This document shows, piece by piece, positions 8,935 to 16,982 of a DNA stretch of 64,000 nucleotides. The translations under genes were made by a program, and so were the position numbers. Position 1 is the stretch's first letter. Every line of letters begins with the position of its first letter. Under the pieces are notes generated by a model. It did not search any database. It was given only the letters and a program-made list of their open reading frames with translations, and was not told where the DNA came from. The stretch comes from [Flexibacter] sp. ATCC 35208 (lineage in GTDB: Bacteria; Bacteroidota; Bacteroidia; Chitinophagales; Chitinophagaceae). The stretch is from positions 93,559 to 157,558 of the forward strand of contig NZ_MTKN01000001.1 in NCBI RefSeq assembly GCF_001975825.1, in the 5' to 3' direction.

Positions 8935-9858
8935 ATGGAGCGTATAAAAGGAATGCAGTTCTTCGATCCGCATATCCACATGACAAGCCGCACCACAGAC
9001 GATTATCAGGCTATGGCAGCGGCTGGTATTACTGCTGTAATAGAGCCTGCTTTCTGGTTAGGACAACCCAGAACCGGCATTGATACCTTCAGGGATTATT
9101 TCAATTCCCTCATTGGTTGGGAACGCTTTCGTTCCTCACAATTTGGTATTAAGCATTATTGCACCATCGGATTGAACAGCAAGGAGGCCAACAATGAAAA
9201 ACTGGCGGAAGCTGTGATGGAAATACTCCCTCTTTTTATTTATAAAGAAGGAGTAGTGGGTGTAGGAGAAATAGGATTTGACGACCAGACACCCGCTGAA
9301 GAAAAATATTATCGTGCACAGCTGGAACTCGCTAAGGAAGCGGGTTTGCCAGTGCAGATCCATACACCACACAGAGATAAAAAGAAAGGTACCACACGTA
9401 GTATGGACATCGCCATCGAGCATGGTATTGATCCAAAAATGGTGATTGTAGACCACAATAATGAAGAGACTGTAAAAGAGGTATTGGACAGGGGTTTCTG
9501 GGCTGCATTTACCATTTATCCATTTACTAAAATGGGGAATGAGCGCATGGTGGAGGTTGTGAAACAGTATGGCAGTGAGCGGATTATGATCAATTCTGCT
9601 GCCGACTGGGGTATCAGTGACCCATTGGCTGTACCTAAAACAGCGGCCCTCATGCACGAAAGTGGTATTGACTCGAATGATATTCATTTGGTAACTTTCC
9701 GAAATGCTATAACAGCCTTTGCCCAAAGTGGGCAAATTGATGAAGCGGATTTTGAGATGGTAAAGAATATAGACCAGAGCCAGAAGTTCAACGGAAGTAC
9801 CGTATTACGCGGTGGTCAACAACCTTTCCGTAATGCTCAGTCTACTATTATCAGTTAA
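8935..9858 (+). CDS. eboB: TatD-family metal-dependent hydrolase EboB
   Basis: A roughly 307-residue TIM-barrel amidohydrolase. The start at 8935 (MERIKGMQFFDPHIHM) is preferred over the ATG at 8875 because family members begin just before the FFDPHIH strand. Visible metal-binding elements are HxH in DPHIHM, the Glu of VGEIGFDD, His of QIHTPHRD, His of VDHNN and the Asp of SAADWGISDP, which is the TatD set for a two-metal centre. TatD enzymes are nucleases or small-molecule hydrolases; the ebo version probably acts on an unknown metabolite. It is the second gene of the ebo operon. Confidence 0.88.
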   Translation: MERIKGMQFFDPHIHMTSRTTDDYQAMAAAGITAVIEPAFWLGQPRTGIDTFRDYFNSLIGWERFRSSQFGIKHYCTIGLNSKEANNEKLAEAVMEILPLFIYKEGVVGVGEIGFDDQTPAEEKYYRAQLELAKEAGLPVQIHTPHRDKKKGTTRSMDIAIEHGIDPKMVIVDHNNEETVKEVLDRGFWAAFTIYPFTKMGNERMVEVVKQYGSERIMINSAADWGISDPLAVPKTAALMHESGIDSNDIHLVTFRNAITAFAQSGQIDEADFEMVKNIDQSQKFNGSTVLRGGQQPFRNAQSTIIS

Positions 9859-9919
9859 AACAGCAGTATTAAGAATTGACGAATGTCCTGATTAAAACCC
9901 AGACAGATCGTACGCTATA

Positions 9920-9955
9920 GCCAGGTTATTTTAACCCGGCAACGAATTGTTCGTT
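9920..9955 (+). other. Two small hairpins between eboB and eboC
   Basis: A GCC-GGTT/AACC-GGC stem with one mismatch (9920-9940) is followed directly by AACGAA/TTCGTT (9941-9955). No T run follows, so they are not classical terminators; they may stabilise the eboB mRNA end or regulate eboC translation. Confidence 0.35.
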
Positions 9956-9973
9956 GCGCTAACAAATTTAAAC

Positions 9974-10945
9974 ATGTATGTGAATATGGATCAATTGCAA
10001 TTCGTATTTCGTCATTCGTCATTGAGAAAACCCGTGTACCCGGTGAATTATATTATTAGCAAATTACTAGGATATTTACGTTTAATGCGTCCTGCCAATA
10101 TCGTGACAGCTGTAGCAGATGTTTTGGCCGGGATAGCTATATCCGGTTTTTTGGGGTCAGAAATGGTCAATTACCTGGATCATCTGTTGCCCGTACTTTG
10201 TCTCTGTCTGGCTACTATAGGTCTGTATGGAGGAGGTGTGGTATTCAACGATGTGATGGATGCAAAATTGGATACAGTAGAACGCCCTGAACGCCCGATT
10301 CCAAGTGGCATAATTTCTATGAACCAGGCAATTGTACTGGGTTCGTACCTTTTATTAGTAGGTATACTGGCGGCATTTACAGTTGCGCGTGTGACTGGTT
10401 TTATAGCACTGGGTATTACTGTATGTGCACTGGTATATGATAAATGGGGAAAACACCGGGCATGGGGCCCTGTGAATATGGGCCTTTGCAGGGGATTGAA
10501 TTTATTGTTAGGAATTAGTATTGTGATGCCTGCTTTGCAGGCGTATTGGTGGATGGGGATTATTCCTGTCGTGTACATAGCGGCAGTGACCTACATCAGT
10601 CGTGGTGAAGTACATGGGGGCAATGCAATGACTATACGGATTGCAGCTGTTGCTTATGCATTGGTATATGGTACGATGGTAGCACTCGCGTATTACAATG
10701 AACACCTGCTCATTGCAGCGCCGTTCATCCTGTTATTCATCATTATGATTAACAGACCATTGTGGATTGCCATGAAAAATCCCACAGGACCTAATATTGG
10801 TAAGGCGGTGAAAGGAGGGATCATTGCGTTGATAGCCATGAATGCAGCATGGGTAGCGGCGTTTTCCACCCTGCAACATGCATTGTTGGTGTTGATATTG
10901 TTGCCAATATCCATGCTGATTGCAAAAGCTTTTGCTGTAACCTGA
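9974..10945 (+). CDS. eboC: UbiA-family prenyltransferase EboC
   Basis: Integral membrane protein of about 323 residues with eight or nine hydrophobic helices. The first Asp-rich motif NDVMDAKLDTVERPERPIPS is the classic UbiA prenyl-diphosphate/magnesium site; the second is in the YDKWGKHR segment. UbiA enzymes transfer a prenyl chain to an aromatic or other acceptor in the membrane. A frame-opening TTG at 9947 exists, but the ATG at 9974 is more likely; even later Met residues (9986) are possible because the conserved part begins at LRLMRPANIVTA. It lies in the ebo operon, implying that the moved or modified metabolite is prenylated or membrane-associated (inference). Confidence 0.88.
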   Translation: MYVNMDQLQFVFRHSSLRKPVYPVNYIISKLLGYLRLMRPANIVTAVADVLAGIAISGFLGSEMVNYLDHLLPVLCLCLATIGLYGGGVVFNDVMDAKLDTVERPERPIPSGIISMNQAIVLGSYLLLVGILAAFTVARVTGFIALGITVCALVYDKWGKHRAWGPVNMGLCRGLNLLLGISIVMPALQAYWWMGIIPVVYIAAVTYISRGEVHGGNAMTIRIAAVAYALVYGTMVALAYYNEHLLIAAPFILLFIIMINRPLWIAMKNPTGPNIGKAVKGGIIALIAMNAAWVAAFSTLQHALLVLILLPISMLIAKAFAVT

Positions 10946-10986
10946 TATTTTAAATTTATATAGTTGGCCGCAGGACCAGCGCAAAG

Positions 10987-11023
10987 AAAATCGCTTTTGT
11001 CACTGGCAAAAGCGATTTTTTTA
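10987..11023 (+). terminator. Intrinsic terminator inside the ebo operon, between eboC and eboD
   Basis: A perfect 13-bp stem (10987-10999 with 11007-11019), 7-nt loop, T run. Its position between two co-functional genes suggests partial termination or a separate promoter for eboD-F. The ATG at 11023 sits in the T run and is therefore an unlikely start for eboD. Confidence 0.85.
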
Positions 11024-11073
11024 TGCTACTTTTAAAACGGCTTTTATTATTTGATGAGCACACAATCATAGCT

Positions 11074-12228
11074 ATGCACGTTATTCAACAGACATTCAGT
11101 GTACCATATACCTACGAGGTATTTTTTACCACCCATCTCTTTGACTCAGGGAACCCACTGCTTAAGAACTACCTGGAATCCCAGGCCGCGAACAATCTCA
11201 GCAAGCGCTTACTGGTTATTGCTGATGAAGGATTGATCAAACATCATCCGAACCTTCCTGTACAAATTAAACATTATTGCGAAACCGTGAAGGGTTTTGA
11301 ACTTGCTGGCGACATACTGGTTATTCCGGGTGGCGAAGTTGTAAAGAACGACATGCCGTTATTTTACAGCCTTGTTGACGCGATTGATCAGTATTCCATC
11401 GACCGCCATTCATTTGTAATCGGCATTGGTGGTGGCGCCGTACTGGACCTGGTAGGGTTTGCAGCCGCCGTATCTCATCGTGGGGTATGTCATATTCGTA
11501 TACCAGGCACCGTATTATCACAGAATGATTCAGGTGTAGGTGTCAAGAATGGTATTAACTACAAAGGGAAGAAGAACTTCCTGGGCACCTTTGCACCACC
11601 TGCAGCCGTATTCAACGATGCACATTTGCTTACCACGCTGGATCCGAAAGACTGGCGGGCAGGTATTGCTGAAGCGGTAAAAGTTGCACTGATCAAAGAT
11701 GCTCCTTTCTTTGAATGGCTGGAAGCGAATGCTACAGCGCTGGCAAACGGAGATCTTCCGCTCATGCAGGAACTGGTGTATCGTTGTGCCGCCTTACACA
11801 TGGCCCACATTGGTGGTGCGGGCGATCCATTTGAAAGTGGTTCTTCCAGGCCATTGGATTTTGGCCATTGGAGTGCGCACAAGCTGGAACAGTTATCCAA
11901 TTTCGAATTGCGCCATGGAGAAGCTGTGTCTATTGGTATGGCAGTAGACAGTATCTATGCTTCATTGCTGGGGTGGCTGGATCAGGCATCTGCTTTGCGG
12001 ATAGTAAAGTTATTGCAGCAGTTACAACTGCCGGTGTACCATCCATTAATGGAGCATAAAGAAGGTATTCCTTCGCCGGTTATCAAGGGATTGGAAGAGT
12101 TCAGGGAACACCTTGGCGGCAGACTCACCATTTGTTTATTAAAGGGGATCGGTGTGGCAGCAGAAGTGCATGTGATGGATCTGACACTTTTAGACAAAGC
12201 TGTAGAGACAGTCAAATCGCTTTCTTAA
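11074..12228 (+). CDS. eboD: 3-dehydroquinate synthase-like protein EboD
   Basis: About 384 residues, sugar-phosphate cyclase family. Visible features are the NAD-binding GIGGGAVLDLVGF, the PGTVLSQNDSGVGVKNGIN segment corresponding to the AroB substrate loop, KKNFLGTF, GIAEAVKVALIKD with the zinc-ligand Glu, FGHWSAHKLE and RHGEAVSIGM with the two zinc-ligand His. The sequence departs from housekeeping AroB in the substrate loop (SQNDSGVGVKNG), as do other EboD proteins, so it probably cyclises a different sugar phosphate or a related substrate. The start at 11074 (MHVIQQTFSVPY) is chosen because the alternative ATG at 11023 overlaps a terminator. EboE follows after 11 nt. Confidence 0.88.
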   Translation: MHVIQQTFSVPYTYEVFFTTHLFDSGNPLLKNYLESQAANNLSKRLLVIADEGLIKHHPNLPVQIKHYCETVKGFELAGDILVIPGGEVVKNDMPLFYSLVDAIDQYSIDRHSFVIGIGGGAVLDLVGFAAAVSHRGVCHIRIPGTVLSQNDSGVGVKNGINYKGKKNFLGTFAPPAAVFNDAHLLTTLDPKDWRAGIAEAVKVALIKDAPFFEWLEANATALANGDLPLMQELVYRCAALHMAHIGGAGDPFESGSSRPLDFGHWSAHKLEQLSNFELRHGEAVSIGMAVDSIYASLLGWLDQASALRIVKLLQQLQLPVYHPLMEHKEGIPSPVIKGLEEFREHLGGRLTICLLKGIGVAAEVHVMDLTLLDKAVETVKSLS

Positions 12229-12239
12229 AACCTATTTTC

Positions 12240-13457
12240 ATGCAAACAGTTACAGGTCATCTTTCCTATTGCACGAATATTCACCCGGGTGAAACCTGGC
12301 CGGATCATTTCGCGCAATTGCAACAATATATTCCAGCTATTAAGTCTGGTATTTCACCTGATAAACCTTTTGGTATTGGTCTGCGTCTTGCCAACACGGC
12401 GAGTTTAGAGCTTTCTAAAGAAACCAATCTGCTGGCTTTCAAGCAATGGCTGAAAGAACAGGGTTGCTATGTATTTACGATGAATGGTTTTCCATACGGA
12501 GGCTTTCATCATACCGTGGTAAAAGATCAGGTACATACACCTGACTGGACCACTTCGGACAGAGTGGAATATACCATTCGTTTGTTCCGTATTCTCGCTG
12601 CTTTGTTGCCGGCAGATATGGAAGGTGGTATTTCTACAGCGCCCTTGTCGTACAAACTATGGCATGATGATACAGAAGCGGCGATGGAAACTGCCACGTT
12701 CAATATGTTGCAGGTACTGGGTCAGTTAGTACGTATACATCGCGCAGGGGGTCCTGTGATGCACCTGGATATAGAACCCGAGCCAGATGGATTGATGGAG
12801 AATATTCAGGAGTATATAGACTGGTACTTTGCTTACCTGATGCCATTGGGTATTAACTATCTGCTGGACCAGTTTGATATGACAGAAAAAGAAGCTGGTG
12901 CTACTATAAAAATGCATATTCAATTATGCTATGACGTATGCCACTTTGCATTGGTATATGAGTCGCCTGCATTTGTATTAGGAAAGTTGCAGGAGTATGG
13001 GTTGAAAGTTGGTAAATTACAAATCAGTGCAGCGCTGAAAGCTGCTATGCCAGCAGCTCCTGTAGAAAGAGAAGCGGTGGTGCAGGCATTCAGTGCATTC
13101 AACGAACCGACTTATTTACACCAGGTCATTGCGCGAAAATCGAACGGTGATTTTCTGCATTATCCTGACTTACCGCAGGCACTGGAAGATGCGGACAATA
13201 AGGATGTAGTGGAGTGGCGATCACACTTTCATGTACCGGTATTTTTAGAACACTACGAGTTACTATATTCAACACAGTCTGATATTCGTGAAGTATTGGC
13301 GTTGCAAATTGAACAGTTATTTACGCAGCATATGGAGGTAGAAACCTACACATGGGGCGTATTACCAGCAGCATTGAAACTGCCAATGGATCAATCAGTT
13401 TCGCGCGAGGTGAGCTGGGTGATGCAACAGCTTGGAATTCTGAAAATGGAAGGCTAG
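12240..13457 (+). CDS. eboE: Metabolite traffic protein EboE (sugar isomerase-like TIM barrel)
   Basis: About 405 residues starting MQTVTGHLSYCTNIHPGETW, a typical EboE opening. The pattern of strands ending in Glu/His/Asp (TMNGFPYGGFH, LDIEPEPDG, LCYDVCHFALVYE, FHVPVFLEHYELL) fits the xylose-isomerase-like TIM barrel with a metal centre. No catalytic activity has been shown for EboE. The frame is open further upstream to 12132 but that would overlap eboD by about 100 nt; the ATG at 12240, 11 nt after the eboD stop, is the natural start. Fifth gene of the ebo operon. Confidence 0.88.
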   Translation: MQTVTGHLSYCTNIHPGETWPDHFAQLQQYIPAIKSGISPDKPFGIGLRLANTASLELSKETNLLAFKQWLKEQGCYVFTMNGFPYGGFHHTVVKDQVHTPDWTTSDRVEYTIRLFRILAALLPADMEGGISTAPLSYKLWHDDTEAAMETATFNMLQVLGQLVRIHRAGGPVMHLDIEPEPDGLMENIQEYIDWYFAYLMPLGINYLLDQFDMTEKEAGATIKMHIQLCYDVCHFALVYESPAFVLGKLQEYGLKVGKLQISAALKAAMPAAPVEREAVVQAFSAFNEPTYLHQVIARKSNGDFLHYPDLPQALEDADNKDVVEWRSHFHVPVFLEHYELLYSTQSDIREVLALQIEQLFTQHMEVETYTWGVLPAALKLPMDQSVSREVSWVMQQLGILKMEG

Positions 13458-13497
13458 ATTTGAACAAGAATCATATCCTAAGAATGGCTCAACGATC

Positions 13498-14862
13498 ATG
13501 AAAAAGACAGTTGTTATTGACGTCGTAGGTCTCTCCTCCTCCCTGATTGGAGAACATACACCTTTTTTAAAGGGGTATGTACAGCAGCACCAGTTACGCA
13601 CAATTAAACCTATGGTGCCTGCAGTCACCACAGCGGTACAGAGTACTTATGTCACCGGACAATGGCCTGCGGAGCATGGCATAGTCGGTAATGGCTGGTA
13701 TGACCGTGAGGATTGTGAAATCAAGTTCTGGAAACAATCAAATAAGCTGGTAGATGCACCGAAAATATGGGAAAGAGCGAGGAAGATAGATCCTTCCTTT
13801 ACTGTTTCCAAAATGTTCTGGTGGTACAACATGTATTCCAGTGCAGATTATTCTGTGACGCCGCGTCCGCAGTATTTAGCAGATGGCCGTAAGGCGCCCG
13901 ATTGTTATGCACATCCATCATCCCTGCGTGATCATTTGCAAAAAGAGTTAGGCACATTTCCGCTGTTTCAGTTCTGGGGACCGGGTGCGAATATCAAATC
14001 TACCCAGTGGATTGCAGATGCATCTGTAATGACGGATGATATGTATGATCCTACCCTGACATTGATCTACCTACCCCACCTGGATTATTGTTTACAAAAA
14101 TTCGGGCAGGATCTGCCCCGCATCAGCAAGGAATTGCGTGAGGTAGATGAGGTGGTGAAACAGCTTGTGAATCATTATGAAAAGAAGGATACCCGTGTGA
14201 TCATTCTTTCAGAATATGGTATTACGAATGTGAATAACCCTATTCATCTGAATCGCATTTTCCGGCAGGAAGGTTTGATAGCGGTAAGAGAAGAGCGTGG
14301 GTTGGAGCTGCTGGATGCAGGAGCTTCCAAAGCATTTGTGGTAGCGGATCACCAGGTTGCGCATGTGTATGTAAATGATCCTTCGGTGTATAAGAAGGTA
14401 AGGGCGATTGTGGAAAATACGCCTGGTGTACAACTGGTATTGGATCGCGAAGGCAAGCGTGCACACAATATGCATCATGCAAGGAGTGGGGAGTTGGTAT
14501 TGGTAGCAGATACCAATAGCTGGTTTACTTACTATTATTGGCTGGACGATGCGAAGGCGCCGGATTTTGCCAGGTTGGTAGATATTCATCGTAAGCCAGG
14601 GTATGACCCGGTGGAGATGTTTATGAACCCTGCAGATCCCTTGATCAAATTAAAGGCAGGTTTTAAGCTGTTAAAGAAGAAATTGGGTTTCCGGTACCTG
14701 ATGAATGTGATTCCGCTGGATGCGACATTAATTAAGGGGTCACATGGGCGAATTTCGGAAGATAGCCAGTATCACCCGGTGTTGATAACGGCGAAAGGGG
14801 AGGAGACGAGTGCGGTAGAGGCGATTGATATATATGATGTGATCTGGAAAACGATGCAATAG
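13498..14862 (+). CDS. eboF: Alkaline phosphatase superfamily / nucleotide pyrophosphatase-like protein EboF
   Basis: A 454-residue enzyme of the type I phosphodiesterase/nucleotide pyrophosphatase group without signal peptide. Residues for the two-metal site are visible: first Asp in KKTVVIDVVGLS, the Thr nucleophile in PAVTTAVQSTYVTG, Asp in LIYLPHLDYCLQK, SEYGITN (usually DHG in the family), and the final His in KGSHGRISED. A possible variation is SEYGIT in place of the common SDHGM. It closes the ebo operon; family members hydrolyse phosphodiester bonds, and in ebo clusters the substrate is unknown. A large inverted repeat follows at 14883. Confidence 0.85.
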   Translation: MKKTVVIDVVGLSSSLIGEHTPFLKGYVQQHQLRTIKPMVPAVTTAVQSTYVTGQWPAEHGIVGNGWYDREDCEIKFWKQSNKLVDAPKIWERARKIDPSFTVSKMFWWYNMYSSADYSVTPRPQYLADGRKAPDCYAHPSSLRDHLQKELGTFPLFQFWGPGANIKSTQWIADASVMTDDMYDPTLTLIYLPHLDYCLQKFGQDLPRISKELREVDEVVKQLVNHYEKKDTRVIILSEYGITNVNNPIHLNRIFRQEGLIAVREERGLELLDAGASKAFVVADHQVAHVYVNDPSVYKKVRAIVENTPGVQLVLDREGKRAHNMHHARSGELVLVADTNSWFTYYYWLDDAKAPDFARLVDIHRKPGYDPVEMFMNPADPLIKLKAGFKLLKKKLGFRYLMNVIPLDATLIKGSHGRISEDSQYHPVLITAKGEETSAVEAIDIYDVIWKTMQ

Positions 14863-14882
14863 AGCGTATTCATTTAATACTA

Positions 14883-14951
14883 GAACTCATTTCATAATTA
14901 CCCTTCAAGCATTGACTATCAATTACAAATATCCATTTATGAAATGAGTTC
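14883..14951 (+). repeat. 15-bp perfect inverted repeat after eboF
   Basis: Arms 14883-14897 and 14937-14951 are exact reverse complements with a 39-nt spacer. No T run follows, so it is a hairpin or a remnant of element ends and not a standard terminator. The spacer has no gene. Confidence 0.7.
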
Positions 14952-15255
14952 CAGGTAAGCATTGGCTAAAAAAGGTGTCTGGTTCTAAAAAAGAGAAATC
15001 TGTTTTTATAAAAAAAGCAGGTTTCACCATCGTTTCACCATCGAAAATGAACCTTGTTTCAATAAAACTGGCTGTCAGGGGATTATTTCAGCTAATCCCC
15101 TGATTTCCTATATTTCCTATATTTCCTAGACTTGGTAGGCTATTCCCCTTCAAACTCACGACAGTCAGAATCATAACATAAAGTTATATCCCATAACTTT
15201 TAGTAATGACCTAATCCCCCTGATTATTTTGTTGAACCTCTGTCAACACAGTACT
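14952..15255. other. Gene-free interval with short direct repeats and a hairpin
   Basis: Contains two head-to-tail copies of an 11-bp unit (TTTCACCATCG, 15022-15043), a hairpin with 10-bp arms (15076-15085 and 15093-15102), and three copies of a 9-bp unit ATTTCCTAT/G (15103-15129). No reading frame is convincing. Confidence 0.7.
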
Positions 15256-15283
15256 TTTGGCTTGTACGCGACACTTATTTTTG
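15256..15283 (+). promoter_or_regulatory. Possible promoter of the TauE/SafE gene
   Basis: TATTTTTG at 15276-15283 fits the -7 TAnnTTTG box exactly. TTTG at 15256-15259 is a possible -33 element, though the 16-nt spacing is shorter than usual. Confidence 0.4.
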
Positions 15284-15350
15284 CTAAAAAGGAAATTCAT
15301 CAAAACCAACCGACGACCTGCCAACCGGCACGTGTGTGTCTAACCTGTAT

Positions 15351-16130
15351 ATGATTGCGTTATTTCAACAGACAGATTATTGGGTAATATTATCCATAGG
15401 ATTGGTAGTGGGCTATCTTTCCGGTTTACTGGGCAAAGGAGGGAGTGCGGTGAGTACGCCGGCTTTACAGATCTTTGCCGGCATCAACCCCTTTTATGCC
15501 CTGGCCTCTCCATTACCTGCGGCCATTACGAGTACGATATCAGCAACGGCGGTTTACAGCAAGGAGAAGCTTTTCGATAAAAGAGTGATTGGATTAGGGG
15601 CAATATTTGGCGTGCCTGCTACGGTATTAGGGGCTTATTTTAGCCATTACTTAAAGGGTGAAACATTGATGATCTGTACCGCGTTATTCATCATGGGCAT
15701 CGGTACGACGTTGTTGATTTCATTTTTAAGAAAGAAGTCTGAGGAAGTTGCTGAAAAAGAGGCGTTTCATACCGGGTTAATGATCGTGGCGGCGATAGGT
15801 ATTGGTTTATTATCTGGTTTATTGGCGAACGCGGGCGGGGTATTGTTTAGTAGTTTCTTTATTAAGCGGTTAAAAATGCCTATCAAGCAGGCGCTGGCAT
15901 GTTCCATCGTATTATCTGCCATCTTATCTATACCCGGGGCAATCGCGCACTGGTACCTGGGTCATATCGACTGGAACATAGCGCTTTTGCTGGCGCTCAC
16001 AGCGATACCATCTTCATATTTAGGGGCGAAAACAGCGGTGAAAATGAAATCACCCTTACTTGAAAAAGTATTTGCGTGTACGCTGATCGTGTTTGGGGTG
16101 TATGATATCATCTACACCGTCTTCTTTTAA
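15351..16130 (+). CDS. TauE/SafE-family sulfite/organosulfur or anion permease
   Basis: About 259 residues, eight hydrophobic segments, with the conserved first-helix pattern GYLSGLLGKGGSAVSTPAL and its internal duplicate GLLSGLLANAGGVLFSSFF, diagnostic of the TauE/SafE (DUF81) family. These are inner-membrane carriers for sulfite, sulfoacetate, taurine or related anions; the substrate here cannot be assigned. A GTG at 15336 would add five residues (SNLY); the ATG at 15351 is taken as the start. It is monocistronic, with a terminator immediately downstream at 16161. Confidence 0.88.
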   Translation: MIALFQQTDYWVILSIGLVVGYLSGLLGKGGSAVSTPALQIFAGINPFYALASPLPAAITSTISATAVYSKEKLFDKRVIGLGAIFGVPATVLGAYFSHYLKGETLMICTALFIMGIGTTLLISFLRKKSEEVAEKEAFHTGLMIVAAIGIGLLSGLLANAGGVLFSSFFIKRLKMPIKQALACSIVLSAILSIPGAIAHWYLGHIDWNIALLLALTAIPSSYLGAKTAVKMKSPLLEKVFACTLIVFGVYDIIYTVFF

Positions 16131-16160
16131 AATGTCGGCCATTGGCCACCCACCAAATAA

Positions 16161-16194
16161 AAAAGCTTTTACCTGATTGGGTAAAAGCTTTTAA
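16161..16194 (+). terminator. Terminator after the TauE/SafE gene, possibly bidirectional
   Basis: Perfect 13-bp stem (16161-16173 with 16180-16192), 6-nt loop, A-rich on the left and T-rich on the right, so it could also serve the convergent MmcQ/YjbR gene on the minus strand. Confidence 0.8.
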
Positions 16195-16272
16195 TATTTT
16201 CAGGGTAATTAGAAGTCCTGAACGCTGCCAGCGTCAGGCGCAAACCTTCCTACCACAAAAAATCCAGGGGTC

Positions 16273-16626
16273 CTATACCCTTTGCTCACGCAAAATCTGC
16301 GCCCTTTCTTCCGGAGGTAATGAATTCACCACCAGATCGTAGGCATTCTGTAATAAAGACTGTAATTCGGGAACTGGCAAAGTTTCCAATTGTTTGATCT
16401 GTACCCAGTGATAACGGGCCAAATATGGCGCCGGTACGATACCTGGTTGGGAAATGAGGCGGTGGAAATCTTCCAGCCTGCATTTCAGAGATACCTGATG
16501 TGGAAAAGCCTTAGAGATCATGCAAAAAAGCTTTTCACCTACGGAAAACCGTACATCATCATCCCACTTATCTTCCCGCACCACGGCAGGGAAAGCAAGG
16601 CAGTAATTAAGGGTCATGTCAAACAT
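16273..16626 (-). CDS. MmcQ/YjbR-family DNA-binding-like protein
   Basis: A 117-residue protein matching the CyaY-like MmcQ/YjbR fold: LAFPAVVREDKWDDDVRFSVGEKLFCMIS, then VSLKCRLEDFHRL, the PAPYLARYHWVQIK segment and a C-terminal helix AYDLVVNSLPPEER. Members are small cytosolic proteins thought to bind DNA, but a clear function is lacking. Convergent with the TauE/SafE gene. Confidence 0.82.
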   Translation of the reverse strand: MFDMTLNYCLAFPAVVREDKWDDDVRFSVGEKLFCMISKAFPHQVSLKCRLEDFHRLISQPGIVPAPYLARYHWVQIKQLETLPVPELQSLLQNAYDLVVNSLPPEERAQILREQRV

Positions 16627-16936
16627 AATACTGGCAGCTTAAAAGTTAAAAAATTCCTTTTCTCTCAGTGATAATTATAAGGCACAAGCGTGCAATATCT
16701 TTTGTAACGTGAAATGGTAAAAGGCGCGTTGAGCAGATAGCTTTCGATATAGATGAGTCTCTTAGTGATATGGCAACGTTCCTTAAAACCTTGGTGGTTC
16801 CGATGTTCCCAGTAATTCTATATTTACTTCTATAAATTTAAGTATCTTTTCTCAAAGCAGACACATATTTTATTGTTAAATCCGGATTATCAGGAAGCTG
16901 TGCAGTAATTGTGGGTATATAGATTTTTTCATAATG
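16627..16936. other. Gene-free interval
   Basis: About 310 nt between the MmcQ/YjbR start and the hairpin after the DUF885 gene. It presumably holds the promoter of the MmcQ gene (minus strand); no gene or repeat was seen. Confidence 0.5.
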
Positions 16937-16976
16937 TTTGCCCTTTGCAGTATGAATGCATCCTGCAAAGGGCAAA
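16937..16976 (-). terminator. Hairpin just after the DUF885 gene
   Basis: A 14-bp perfect stem (16937-16950 with 16963-16976) and 12-nt loop lies six nt past the stop of the minus-strand gene. The T run expected after it on the minus strand is weak, so termination efficiency is uncertain. Confidence 0.5.
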
Positions 16977-16982
16977 ATGGTT

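Noticed and set aside
11023..11073. Earlier ATG for eboD
   Set aside because: It lies in the T run of a strong terminator; the conserved N-terminus begins at 11074.
12132..12239. Upstream extension of eboE overlapping eboD
   Set aside because: The eboE family begins at the ATG 12240, just after the eboD stop; the extension has no plausible homology.
15022..15129. Possible CRISPR array
   Set aside because: The repeats are only 9-11 bp, directly adjacent and without spacers.
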